Of a DNA stretch of 64,000 bases, positions 33,411-40,787 are shown piece after piece. Within the stretch, counting starts at the first letter, position 1; every line of letters begins with the position of its first letter. Both the position numbers and the translations under genes were made by a program. Source of the stretch: Alicyclobacillus_A sp963788285 (GTDB lineage Bacteria > Bacillota > Bacilli > Alicyclobacillales > Alicyclobacillaceae); NCBI GenBank assembly GCA_963788285.1, contig CAWBGB010000004.1, positions 124,001-188,000 of the forward strand, read 5' to 3'. Below the pieces are notes generated by a model. The model had not been told where the DNA came from. It saw nothing but the letters and a program-made list of their open reading frames with translations, and did no database searches.

Positions 33411-34604
33411 CTACCAAATCCCAGCGTATTCGATTTGCTCCAGCCCGTCCTCGAGGTTGTCACACAGCACGTTGACGTGCCCCATTTTTCGATTTGGTTT
33501 GGCTTGTGCCTTACCGTACAGGTGCAACTTCCAATGGGCAGGCCAGTGTTTCAAATGCGTCAAGACGGATGGCATATGTTGACCCAGTACGTTAACCATG
33601 ACCACCGGGCTCCATAGCTTGACGTCCCCCAGCGGCAGATTGCAGATGGCCCGGACGTGCTGTTCAAATTGAGACGTCGAACAGGCGTTTTGCGTGTAGT
33701 GCCCAGAGTTGTGTGGACGCGGCGCGAGCTCGTTGACCAAAATCTGCCCATCCTGCGTCAGGAACATCTCCACTCCGAGCACCCCGACAACGCAGAGCGC
33801 TTCCGCAATCCGTCTGGCAATCTCTTTCGCTCGGCGTGCGGTTTCAGAATCCACCCGTGCCGGGACAATGCTCATGTGTAATATGTGATGAACGTGGATA
33901 TTTTCAGCCACAGGAAACACCGTCATCTCGCCGCGCGGGCTCCGTGCCACCATGACCGAGAGCTCTCGCTCGAAAGGAATTAGGCGTTCCATGATGAAGG
34001 GGGCTTCCTTCGCACCCCTTGTTGCACCGGGCTGCCCCGGTTGTGTTTGTGCTGCTGCGATGGAACTCCACAAGCGCCCGAGGTCGTCCTCGGCCGTCAA
34101 CCGCCATTGCCCCTTGCCGTCGTAGCCACCTGTCGAGGTCTTGAGTATAGCTGGCAGACCGAGCTCTTTGGCCGCCTGGCGCAGCCCTTGCAGCGTTGTG
34201 ACCTCCCGGTAGTCTGCAATCGGGACACCTGCTCCTTGCAGAGCGCGCTTTTCACGCACCCGGTGCTGCGTCGTGTGGAGGAGAGACGCTCCTTGCGGCA
34301 CGTAGGAACATTCACAAAGGCGCGAAGTCACGTCCGCGTCCACGTTCTCGAACTCGTAGGTGACGACGTCAGACTGGCGCCCCAGTTCTTCCGCAGCTGA
34401 GACGTCCGTGTAGGGTGCCATGATATGGGTGTCGGCGACTTGGGCGCAGGGGCAATCCGGTTGTGGATCGAGCACGGCAATGCGGTAGCCCATGGCCTTC
34501 GCTTCTAGCGCCATCATCCGACCTAATTGACCGCCGCCGAGGATACCAATGGTTTGCCCAGGATGCACGGTTTTCGCAGGCTTGCTACTCTCCAGGATTG
34601 CCAC
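33411..34604 (-). CDS. purK: N5-carboxyaminoimidazole ribonucleotide synthase
   Basis: 397 residues. ATP-grasp enzyme that carboxylates AIR with bicarbonate. IGILGGGQLGRMMALEAKAMG at the N-terminus, ILKTSTGGYDGKGQWRL, and EMFLTQDGQILVNELAPRPHNSGHYT. The GTG at 34604 overlaps purE by 20 bp; a later GTG at 34568 would give a more standard N-terminus but has no near ribosome site. Confidence 0.95.
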   Translation of the reverse strand: MAILESSKPAKTVHPGQTIGILGGGQLGRMMALEAKAMGYRIAVLDPQPDCPCAQVADTHIMAPYTDVSAAEELGRQSDVVTYEFENVDADVTSRLCECSYVPQGASLLHTTQHRVREKRALQGAGVPIADYREVTTLQGLRQAAKELGLPAILKTSTGGYDGKGQWRLTAEDDLGRLWSSIAAAQTQPGQPGATRGAKEAPFIMERLIPFERELSVMVARSPRGEMTVFPVAENIHVHHILHMSIVPARVDSETARRAKEIARRIAEALCVVGVLGVEMFLTQDGQILVNELAPRPHNSGHYTQNACSTSQFEQHVRAICNLPLGDVKLWSPVVMVNVLGQHMPSVLTHLKHWPAHWKLHLYGKAQAKPNRKMGHVNVLCDNLEDGLEQIEYAGIW

Positions 34605-35073
34605 GTTCCAACACCGCCTCGGCCATGGTCTGTCTTCGTTGATGGAGCCTTTGCCGTAAATCCATGTCTTCTATCGCTAACATCTGCGCTGCGAGCAACC
34701 CTGCATTCGCAGCACCCGCAGGCCCAATGGCCACCGTCGCGACGGGCACGCCGGCAGGCATCTGCACAATGGACAGCAGCGAGTCAAAGCCACCCAGCGC
34801 AGAGCTTTTGACCGGCACCCCAATGACGGGCAACACGGTTTTCGCTGCCACCATACCTGGCAGGTGGGCTGCCCCTCCGGCCCCCGCGATGATGACCTTC
34901 AGGCCTCGGTCGGCCGCCCTGTCCGCGTATTCAAACATCCAATCTGGAGTGCGGTGCGCAGACACCACCTTTTTTTCGTAGGGAATCGCCAGTTCGTCGA
35001 GGACCTCGCAAGCCTTCACCATCGTGTCCCAGTCCGACTGACTCCCCATGATGACGCCGACTACTGGTTGCAT
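34585..35073 (-). CDS. purE: N5-CAIR mutase
   Basis: 162 residues. Moves the carboxylate from N5 to C4. VGVIMGSQSDWDTMVKA, VVSAHRTPD (catalytic His region) and AGAGGAAHLPGMVAA are diagnostic of class I PurE, fitting the presence of PurK. The ATG at 35073 has AGGAG eight bases upstream. First gene of the twelve-gene operon. Confidence 0.96.
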   Translation of the reverse strand: MQPVVGVIMGSQSDWDTMVKACEVLDELAIPYEKKVVSAHRTPDWMFEYADRAADRGLKVIIAGAGGAAHLPGMVAAKTVLPVIGVPVKSSALGGFDSLLSIVQMPAGVPVATVAIGPAGAANAGLLAAQMLAIEDMDLRQRLHQRRQTMAEAVLERGNPGE

Positions 35074-35098
35074 ACACGGCACTCCTTTCTGCTCTTCC

Positions 35099-35128
35099 AG
35101 TCTACCTTCCGCAGAAAACGCACGTCAA
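35099..35128 (-). promoter_or_regulatory. pur operon promoter
   Basis: TTGACG (35123-35128), 18 bp, TAGACT (35099-35104) on the minus strand, 26 bp before the purE start. The leader is too short for a riboswitch, unlike in B. subtilis purE. Confidence 0.6.
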
Positions 35129-35132
35129 CCCA

Positions 35133-35177
35133 AAATACGAACATTTTTATTCCAGACCAAATTTTTGTTCGGAAATT
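35133..35177 (-). promoter_or_regulatory. PurR operator: two inverted PurBoxes
   Basis: Forward AAATACGAACATT (35133-35145) and TTTTTGTTCGGAAATT (35162-35177) are inverted copies of the Bacillus PurBox (AWWWCCGAACWWT), each with the CGAA core, with 16 bp between them. Paired, inverted boxes at 16-17 bp are what dimeric PurR needs. They lie just upstream of the -35 element, so PRPP should lift and adenine nucleotide excess restore repression. Confidence 0.8.
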
Positions 35178-35203
35178 TGATAAACCTGGCAAACGGCCGG
35201 CAT

Positions 35204-35235
35204 AAAAAGCGGGAGGGGGCTGTGACCCCCTCCCG
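35204..35235 (-). terminator. Terminator after the nucleobase permease gene
   Basis: CGGGAGGGGG and CCCCCTCCCG form a perfect 10-bp stem (35210-35235) with a 6-base loop; TTTTT follows on the minus strand seven bases after the permease stop. Confidence 0.9.
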
Positions 35236-35241
35236 TTGTCT

Positions 35242-36609
35242 TTACAGCATCCAACCATAGCGCCACACCGCGAGTATCACGATGATAATCATCAGCCAGT
35301 GGATCTTCGTATACTCTTTTCTGCGCGCAATCCACAGGAAGAAATTGATAATGACGAACGATGTGAAACCGACGGCAATGCCGTTGGAGATGCTGTACGT
35401 CAACGGCATAGTGATAATGGTGAGGAACGCGGGTAACGCAATGCCAATGTTGTCCCAATCGATGTGCTTGACAGCACTCATCATCAACACGCCGACGATA
35501 ATGAGCGCGGGTGCCGTCGCCTGCGCCGGGATGATCGAGGCGAGCGGGGCGAGCAGCAGGGATACGATGAACAGGACGCCCGTGGTGACCGCCGTCAGCC
35601 CCGTGCGACCCCCTGCGGCAATCCCGGCACCGCTCTCCACAAAAGCGGTGATGGTGCTGGTACCGAGCAATGCGCCGAAGCTCACGCCAAACGCATCCAC
35701 CAGCATGGCCCGGCCAATCCGCCGCTGTCCGTCCTCCCCTTCTAGGAGTCCAGCCTTGGTGGCGGTGCCCACAAGGGTGCCAAACGTGTCAAAGAGCTCC
35801 ACAAACGTAAAGGTAAACAGCGCAGTGACGAGCCCGACGTCGAACACGCCGCGTAAGTCCAACTTGCCCACTGCGAGATGGTTGAAGCTGGGCATCGACC
35901 AGTGCGTCAGGCCGCTCAGGTCGGTCACACCCATCGGAATCCCAATCAATGTGGTGATGATAATCCCAATCAGAATGGCCGCCGGAACGCGCAGCGCCAT
36001 CAGCGTCCCTATGACAAACAGGCCAATGAGGGTAAGCAGCGTGCTCGGGTTGTGCAGCGAGCCGAGATCAGGCAGCCACGAACCGTTGTCAATGAACGAA
36101 CCAGGCGTGTACTGCGTCGCTTTGTTGCCGACAAACTGCATCGACATCAATCCACCATCTTTGAAGCCGATAATGGTAATAAACAGCCCAATCCCAACGG
36201 TGATGGCAAACTTCAAAGAATCCGGCACGGCAATCACGAGGAGTTGACGAACGCGGGTGACGGTCAAAATGATGAAGACAATACCCGAAATGAACACCGC
36301 GCCAAGCGCAGTTTCCCACGTCATCAGCGCCCCGGGGCGATTCGCGGCGACAACAGCAAAGTAGGCGTTCAAGCCCATGCCCGGCGCCAAGGCAATCGGG
36401 AAGTTCACTAACAGGCCCATAAGTAACGTGACAACCCCAGCGCCGATACAAGTGGCGAAGAAAACCGCCTGCGGATCCATGCCAGTTCCACTCAAAATGA
36501 GTGGATTGACGAACAATATGTAGGCCATGGTAAAGAATGTCGTGACGCCGGCGGCGATTTCCGTGCCGACGGTGGTGTTGTACTTCTTTAACTGAAAGAA
36601 GTTTTCCAA
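35242..36609 (-). CDS. pbuG: NCS2 (AzgA-type) hypoxanthine/guanine permease
   Basis: 455 residues from a TTG (LENFFQLKKYNTTVGTEIAAG) that has AGGGGG nine bases upstream; an ATG 12 codons earlier has no ribosome site. About 12-14 membrane helices. AGVTTFFTMAYILFVNP, ALAPGMGLNAYF, FVELFDTFGTLVGTATKAG and SFGALLGTSTITAFVESGAGI are AzgA/PbuG signatures. It takes up purine bases by proton symport. It is 83 bp after guaA, under the same guanine riboswitch. PbuG versus PbuO cannot be settled. Confidence 0.88.
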   Translation of the reverse strand: MENFFQLKKYNTTVGTEIAAGVTTFFTMAYILFVNPLILSGTGMDPQAVFFATCIGAGVVTLLMGLLVNFPIALAPGMGLNAYFAVVAANRPGALMTWETALGAVFISGIVFIILTVTRVRQLLVIAVPDSLKFAITVGIGLFITIIGFKDGGLMSMQFVGNKATQYTPGSFIDNGSWLPDLGSLHNPSTLLTLIGLFVIGTLMALRVPAAILIGIIITTLIGIPMGVTDLSGLTHWSMPSFNHLAVGKLDLRGVFDVGLVTALFTFTFVELFDTFGTLVGTATKAGLLEGEDGQRRIGRAMLVDAFGVSFGALLGTSTITAFVESGAGIAAGGRTGLTAVTTGVLFIVSLLLAPLASIIPAQATAPALIIVGVLMMSAVKHIDWDNIGIALPAFLTIITMPLTYSISNGIAVGFTSFVIINFFLWIARRKEYTKIHWLMIIIVILAVWRYGWML

Positions 36610-36692
36610 ACTCGTTATCCCCCTCGTTTGCACGTTTTGCAACATGCAACTGTCAGCGGTTCAATACGGCTGGTATTTGACGTAACGCGGAT

Positions 36693-38231
36693 TTACTCCC
36701 ACTCGATGGTCGCCGGTGGCTTCGACGTGATGTCGTAGACCACGCGGTTGACCTCTGGTACTTCGTTGACAATCCGCAGCGATATCTTCTCTAACACGTC
36801 ATACGGAATTCTCGCCCAATCGGCTGTCATACCGTCCTGCGATGCCACGGCGCGAACGGCAATGGTGTGTGCATAGGTCCGTTCATCTCCCATGACGCCG
36901 ACACTACGCACGCCTGTCAGGACTGTGAAGTACTGCCAAACGTCCCGTTCTAAGCCCGCATTGGCGATTTCCTCCCGTAAAATAGCGTCTGAGTCGCGCA
37001 CCACGCGAAGCTTCTCTTCAGTCACCGCACCGATAATCCGGATGGCGAGCCCAGGTCCCGGGAACGGTTGCCGCCAGACCAGCGACGCCGGCAAACCGAG
37101 CACTTCTCCCAACGCTCGAACCTCGTCTTTGAACAGCTCCCGCAGCGGTTCAATGATCGTGAACTGGACATCTTCCGGCAAACCGCCGACGTTGTGGTGC
37201 GACTTGATGGTTGCGGCCGTCGCGGTGCCGCTCTCAATAATGTCCGTATACAAGGTCCCCTGGACGAGGTAATCGAACGGGCCCAGGCGCTCGGACTCCG
37301 CTTCAAACACGCGGATGAACTCCTCGCCGATGATCTTGCGCTTCCGCTCTGGGTCTTCCACGTCCGCCAGTTTCCCGAGGAACCGCTCCCTGGCATCCAC
37401 TCGAACCACGTTGACTCCGAGTTGTTCACCCAGTGTGGACATAACAGCTTCGGATTCACCTTTGCGCAACAATCCGTGATCCACAAAGACAGCGGTCAAT
37501 TGATCCCCAATCGCCCGATGGACCAGCGCCGCAGCCACGGACGAATCCACTCCACCGGAGAGCGCGCAAAGGACACGCTTGTCCCCGACTTGCTCGCGAA
37601 TTTGTGACACCGCGACATCAACCAGCGACGCCATGTTCCAATCGCCTGCACAGCCGCAAATCTTGAACAAAAAGTTGGATAAGAGCTGAGAACCGTATTC
37701 GCTGTGCTTGACTTCCGGATGATATTGGACGGCGTACAGTTGCTTGTCCGGCCGACTCATGGCAGCGATGGTGCCTGACGTCGTGACAGCATCCTGTTGG
37801 AACCCTGCGGGAACTTGCGTCACCACGTCGCTGTGACTCATCCACACGCTCTGCTCCTTGGGCAGCCCGTCAAACAATAGACTGTCCGCAGACTGGACCA
37901 GCAACGTCGCTCGGCCGTACTCGCGGACTCTCCCTCGCTCCACCTGTGCCTCAAAGCGCTTGGCCAACAACTGCATTCCATAGCAAATCCCGAGAATCGG
38001 AACACCCAGGTTGTAGACGGCTGGATCCACATCGGGCGCGCCTTCGGCAAAGACGCTGTTTGGGCCACCGCTGAACACGATTCCTTTGAGGTTCCGCTTG
38101 GCCAGTTCCTCTGCGGAAACCGTGTGCGGAAGTAACTCAGAGTACACGTTCATCTCTCGAATCCGGCGGGCAATCAATTGATTGTACTGCCCCCCAAAAT
38201 CGAGGACGACCACCATTTCGCGGCCTGACAT
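36693..38231 (-). CDS. guaA: GMP synthase (glutamine-hydrolysing)
   Basis: 512 residues. Aminates XMP to GMP. Glutaminase domain 1-195 with Cys83 in GICYGMQLL and the His-Glu pair in QYHPEVKHSEYG. The ATP pyrophosphatase has VLCALSGGVDSSVAAAL. The dimerisation domain ends RIVNEVPEVNRVVYDITSKPPATIEWE. The ATG follows GAGGGAG. Expression is set by a guanine riboswitch terminator 44 bp upstream. Confidence 0.97.
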   Translation of the reverse strand: MSGREMVVVLDFGGQYNQLIARRIREMNVYSELLPHTVSAEELAKRNLKGIVFSGGPNSVFAEGAPDVDPAVYNLGVPILGICYGMQLLAKRFEAQVERGRVREYGRATLLVQSADSLLFDGLPKEQSVWMSHSDVVTQVPAGFQQDAVTTSGTIAAMSRPDKQLYAVQYHPEVKHSEYGSQLLSNFLFKICGCAGDWNMASLVDVAVSQIREQVGDKRVLCALSGGVDSSVAAALVHRAIGDQLTAVFVDHGLLRKGESEAVMSTLGEQLGVNVVRVDARERFLGKLADVEDPERKRKIIGEEFIRVFEAESERLGPFDYLVQGTLYTDIIESGTATAATIKSHHNVGGLPEDVQFTIIEPLRELFKDEVRALGEVLGLPASLVWRQPFPGPGLAIRIIGAVTEEKLRVVRDSDAILREEIANAGLERDVWQYFTVLTGVRSVGVMGDERTYAHTIAVRAVASQDGMTADWARIPYDVLEKISLRIVNEVPEVNRVVYDITSKPPATIEWE

Positions 38232-38274
38232 GTCGTCACACTCCCTCTTTCGTTGCAGTCGCTTCAGCAGAAAT

Positions 38275-38343
38275 AAAAAACCCCCGACTCCCGCTGTTCG
38301 GTAGGGTTCCTAAATGACCCAAACGACATACGAGGAGTCGGGG
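38275..38343 (-). terminator. Riboswitch-controlled terminator before guaA
   Basis: CCCCGACTCC and GGAGTCGGGG (outer arms 38334-38343 and 38282-38291) form a perfect 10-bp stem followed by TTTTTT on the minus strand. Bases CCTCGTA (forward 38329-38335) next to its 5' arm are complementary to TACGAGG in the last strand of the aptamer (forward 38399-38405), so the free aptamer can form an antiterminator. Confidence 0.9.
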
Positions 38344-38399
38344 ATGAACTCCGCCATACACCGTGCGTGTGGCAGCGCGTACTCCCTGATGAAGCAAAC

Positions 38400-38466
38400 C
38401 TCGTAGTCGGACGATTTGCGGTCGTCCGGTAGAGACTGCTGAGCCATATTCCCAGCGTTATACGAG
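38400..38466 (-). promoter_or_regulatory. Guanine riboswitch aptamer
   Basis: The minus strand shows CTCGTATAA, GGAATATGGC, AGTCTCTACC, CCGCAAA and CGACTACGAG in the right order and spacing for the purine aptamer (P1 closed by CTCGTA/TACGAG). The base that reads the ligand (position 74 of xpt) is C in CCGACTA, which selects guanine or hypoxanthine over adenine. It sits between promoter and terminator and should switch guaA and the permease off when guanine is plentiful. Confidence 0.96.
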
Positions 38467-38488
38467 TGCATGTACAATTTTCGACACT

Positions 38489-38517
38489 ATTCTACTTTCC
38501 GGAATCTATTTCGTCAA
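38489..38517 (-). promoter_or_regulatory. Promoter of the guaA-permease unit
   Basis: Minus-strand TTGACG (38512-38517), exactly 17 bp, TAGAAT (38489-38494). Start of transcription near 38482, 15 bp before the riboswitch aptamer. Confidence 0.8.
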
Positions 38518-38572
38518 CGTCGTGAAGGCTCCGCGCTGCCGCGGAATCCGGCATACGCGGACAAAGCAGCGC

Positions 38573-38824
38573 CTATGAATCTCTCCGTAGGATGCGGAAG
38601 ATCCAGTGGAGCCACGTTTGACGTGCCCGCCGCAAGTCTTCCTCCAAAGGACGCTTTCTGCCGTACCAGTGCGATTCCGCCGTCTGCACCCGGTGGAGAT
38701 TGTCAGATCCGTTGATACCGTACGTCTCGCCAACCTGTCGCAAATAATTCCGCGAAATCAAGGGGTGGTTTGTCCAGAAATGACGAGAAGCGCTTGCGTA
38801 GTATAAACCAAGCCTGTGGGGCAC
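38573..38824 (-). CDS. Small basic protein, function unknown
   Basis: 83 residues from GTG (VPHRLGLYYASASRHFWTN), with GGGAGG about ten bases upstream. Rich in Arg and aromatic residues, ending WIFRILRRDS; no membrane segment or signal peptide. It begins 47 bp after nagB on the same strand and ends 56 bp before the guaA promoter. I do not recognise it. The ribosome site and placement are the only support, so it may be spurious. Confidence 0.35.
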   Translation of the reverse strand: MPHRLGLYYASASRHFWTNHPLISRNYLRQVGETYGINGSDNLHRVQTAESHWYGRKRPLEEDLRRARQTWLHWIFRILRRDS

Positions 38825-38871
38825 CGTGCGAAAACCTCCCAACTGACACCCTCCCTCCCCACAGGCCCCTC

Positions 38872-39633
38872 TTATGAGGGTGTAGATGCATAGAAACCAT
38901 GTTCAATAAGTACTTCGGCAGCCGCTCTGTCCAGCACGAACGTCACGTTCGGATGAACCTGCAACAAGCTCGCAGGTAGACTCGTCCGCACATCTCCATT
39001 TACGGCCTCATAAATCACTCTTGCTTTCTCCTTGCCAAACGCCAACAGCAGCACTTGTTTCGCTAAGAGAATCGCCTGTAGACCAACAGTGATAGCTTGC
39101 GTCGGAACGGCCTCTTCTACCGTGAAAAAGCGCGAGTTCGCTTGAATCGTCTCAGGCGCCAATTGAACCACGTGTGTGTTCGCCTTCAACGCCGAATTCG
39201 GCTCATTAAATCCAATGTGCCCATTGACTCCGATGCCAAGAATCTGCAGGTCAATCGAGTGGGAGCGAATGATGTTGTCGTACCGCTGACACTCCCGTTC
39301 CAGATCTTCTGCGTCGCCGCGCAACAGGTGAATCTGTGATTCGGGAATGTCAACGTGATCAAACAGGTGGTGGTGCATGTAGTAACAGTAACTCTGTGGA
39401 TGGTCCGGAGCCAGTCCGACGTATTCGTCGAGGTTGATGGTCGTCACGCCAGCCATCGAAAGCCCACTGCGGTGAAAATCCACCAATTGCTTGTATAACG
39501 GTATGGGTGTTGAACCCGTCGCCAACCCGAGGACAGATTTGGGTTTGGAGCGAATCACTTGCTCCACAATCGCAGCCGAGTACACCGCAGCAGTCTCTGC
39601 CTTGTCAAAGATCCGGACTTGTATCTTCCTCAC
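38872..39633 (-). CDS. nagB: Glucosamine-6-phosphate deaminase
   Basis: 253 residues. Converts GlcN-6-P to fructose-6-P and ammonia. VLGLATGSTPIPLYKQL, TINLDEYVGLAPDHPQSY with the catalytic Asp, ILGIGVNGHIGFNEPNS with the second Asp and ring-opening His, and AITVGLQAIL. Length is as in Bacillus. No nagA or nagR neighbour is present, so it stands apart from the usual cluster. GTG start; its GTGA overlaps the stop of a small upstream ORF. Confidence 0.95.
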   Translation of the reverse strand: MRKIQVRIFDKAETAAVYSAAIVEQVIRSKPKSVLGLATGSTPIPLYKQLVDFHRSGLSMAGVTTINLDEYVGLAPDHPQSYCYYMHHHLFDHVDIPESQIHLLRGDAEDLERECQRYDNIIRSHSIDLQILGIGVNGHIGFNEPNSALKANTHVVQLAPETIQANSRFFTVEEAVPTQAITVGLQAILLAKQVLLLAFGKEKARVIYEAVNGDVRTSLPASLLQVHPNVTFVLDRAAAEVLIEHGFYASTPS

Positions 39634-39881
39634 CCCTCACTCGCCTGTTCTGACTGAGATTCTACCACATCCGTCGCCCCGCCATGTCTGCAATGACGAC
39701 AAAGACCCTCGCCGCACTGGCAAGGGTCTTTGTCGCTCACGGTTTGTGCTTCCGGCTCGCAGACGTGTTCAGTGATATCACACCGCCCGCAAATGCCAAG
39801 AAGGAAGCTACCGGTATCCACATCCACCACTTCATCCGCATCACCCTGCATATCTTGTGCGAGAGTACCAACATCATGCAC
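39630..39881 (-). CDS. Candidate small Cys-rich protein
   Basis: 83 residues from a GTG. Acidic first half (MQGDADEVVDVDTGSFLLGI) and eight cysteines after it, in CGRC, VC, PCQC, GLC and HC groupings that could bind metal. Its TGA overlaps the nagB GTG by the usual four-base form. Against it: no ribosome site, and its 3' half coincides with a strong inverted repeat (39697-39735). I do not recognise it; it may only be leader sequence for nagB. Confidence 0.3.
   Translation of the reverse strand: MHDVGTLAQDMQGDADEVVDVDTGSFLLGICGRCDITEHVCEPEAQTVSDKDPCQCGEGLCRHCRHGGATDVVESQSEQASEG
39697..39735. repeat. Long inverted repeat upstream of nagB
   Basis: CGACAAAGACCCT and AGGGTCTTTGTCG pair perfectly, continue across one mismatch into GCC/GGC and enclose a 5-base loop. 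A T-rich tail is missing on both strands. It could be a weak terminator or attenuator in the nagB leader. Confidence 0.5.
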
Positions 39882-39893
39882 AATTGGGCTCAA

Positions 39894-39923
39894 TGTATAA
39901 TCGTTGGGAAAACACACATTCTA
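39894..39923 (+). promoter_or_regulatory. Sigma-G promoter of the spore protein gene
   Basis: TGTATA (39894-39899), 17 bp, CATTCTA (39917-39923). This is close to the forespore sigma-G consensus TGAATA-N17-CATACTA, 36 bp before the start of the spore protein gene. Confidence 0.7.
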
Positions 39924-39959
39924 TGTCTGCACTACATCACTCACTGGAGGATGAACAAC

Positions 39960-40157
39960 ATGGCAAACAACAACCAGTATGTGACTCCAAATGCAGAAAG
40001 TGCGCTCGAACAAATGAAGTACGAAATTGCGTCAGAGTTTGGCGTTCAACTCGGCCCAGACACATCTTCGCGCCAAAACGGATCGGTCGGCGGTGAAATC
40101 ACGAAGCGGTTGGTCGCATACGCAGAACAGCATATGTCCGGCGGCTTTCGGCGATAA
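39960..40157 (+). CDS. Alpha/beta-type small acid-soluble spore protein
   Basis: 65 residues. Binds and protects DNA in the dormant spore and is degraded at germination. LEQMKYEIASEFGVQLG holds the germination protease site (E-I/A-S-E-F) and GSVGGEITKRLVAYAEQHM is the second conserved block. The start (MANNNQYVTPNAES) has GGAGG eight bases upstream; the frame is open further up but outside a ribosome site. Single gene with its own promoter and terminator. Confidence 0.96.
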   Translation: MANNNQYVTPNAESALEQMKYEIASEFGVQLGPDTSSRQNGSVGGEITKRLVAYAEQHMSGGFRR

Positions 40158-40172
40158 GGGAACAAGCGCCCG

Positions 40173-40213
40173 AACCAAAGGGACCCTGCCGAGTTGGCAG
40201 GGTCCCTTTGGTT
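40173..40213 (+). terminator. Terminator of the spore protein gene
   Basis: AACCAAAGGGACCCTGCC and its exact complement (40196-40213) form an 18-bp stem with a 5-base loop, 15 bp after the stop; TTTGGTTTG gives a modest T run. Confidence 0.85.
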
Positions 40214-40351
40214 TGATCTACAGTGTATGTGCAAAATGGCCATGATAGCGCCCATCACTAGTACTCCGATGTGCGGTAACTGATGTTTTGGATGCAGTTT
40301 GTTTCACAAAGCCAATGTTGGTTCTTGGGCATGTTCAATGTGCCACAAAGG

Positions 40352-40546
40352 AAAAAAGGTGATCCATCCGTTCAAATGGATCACCGTGGTGAACAGGTAC
40401 TCATTGAATTAGAAACGCTGCAAGCCCTACCTCTCAAGCAACCATGTGGCTCCTAGACCACGCCTGTACTGAATCTAACACCGAACACCCTTGCCTTTCG
40501 CAACGAGACCGTGAGAAGTCAAAGCAAATCCGTTCGCTACCTGCTG
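40352..40546 (-). ncRNA. Candidate ~190-nt non-coding RNA
   Basis: The minus strand carries a good promoter (40553-40581) and, 170-190 bases on, a 10-bp perfect stem GGTGATCCAT/ATGGATCACC (40358-40385) followed by TTTTTT. No ORF with a ribosome site lies between. Near its ends CAGGTA pairs with TACCTG, and further in CTTCTC can pair with GAGAGG, so one long closing helix is possible. Size and end-pairing recall 6S RNA, but I cannot show that identity. It fills most of the 630-bp gap between the spore protein and the hydrolase gene. Confidence 0.5.
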
Positions 40547-40552
40547 TTACAT

Positions 40553-40581
40553 ATAATACTCCATTTGCTTTCGCCTGGCAA
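40553..40581 (-). promoter_or_regulatory. Promoter of the candidate RNA
   Basis: Minus-strand TTGCCA (40576-40581), exactly 17 bp, TATTAT (40553-40558), five of six matches in each element. The same AT-rich block reads TATAAT on the plus strand, so a divergent promoter toward the hydrolase gene is possible. Confidence 0.6.
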
Positions 40582-40787
40582 TCCCAAGTTGAAGACGAAA
40601 ATGGCGGTATTTTAAGTTTTCACCTGATACCATTTGTCGTATTGGTCAAGGCGATCTATCGTTAGAGGAGACAACCGTGTGATGATTTGTCTCATGTGTC
40701 CGCCTTTCGCGTCGAAAGGTTCGAGTGCAGCTCCGTATGAGATAGTTTCGCAGTACAATCGTGAATCGCTGAAGCGAGGTGTCCACG

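Noticed and set aside
35083..35200. Guanine riboswitch in front of purE
   Set aside because: The conserved aptamer blocks are absent; only the PurR operator and a short leader are there.
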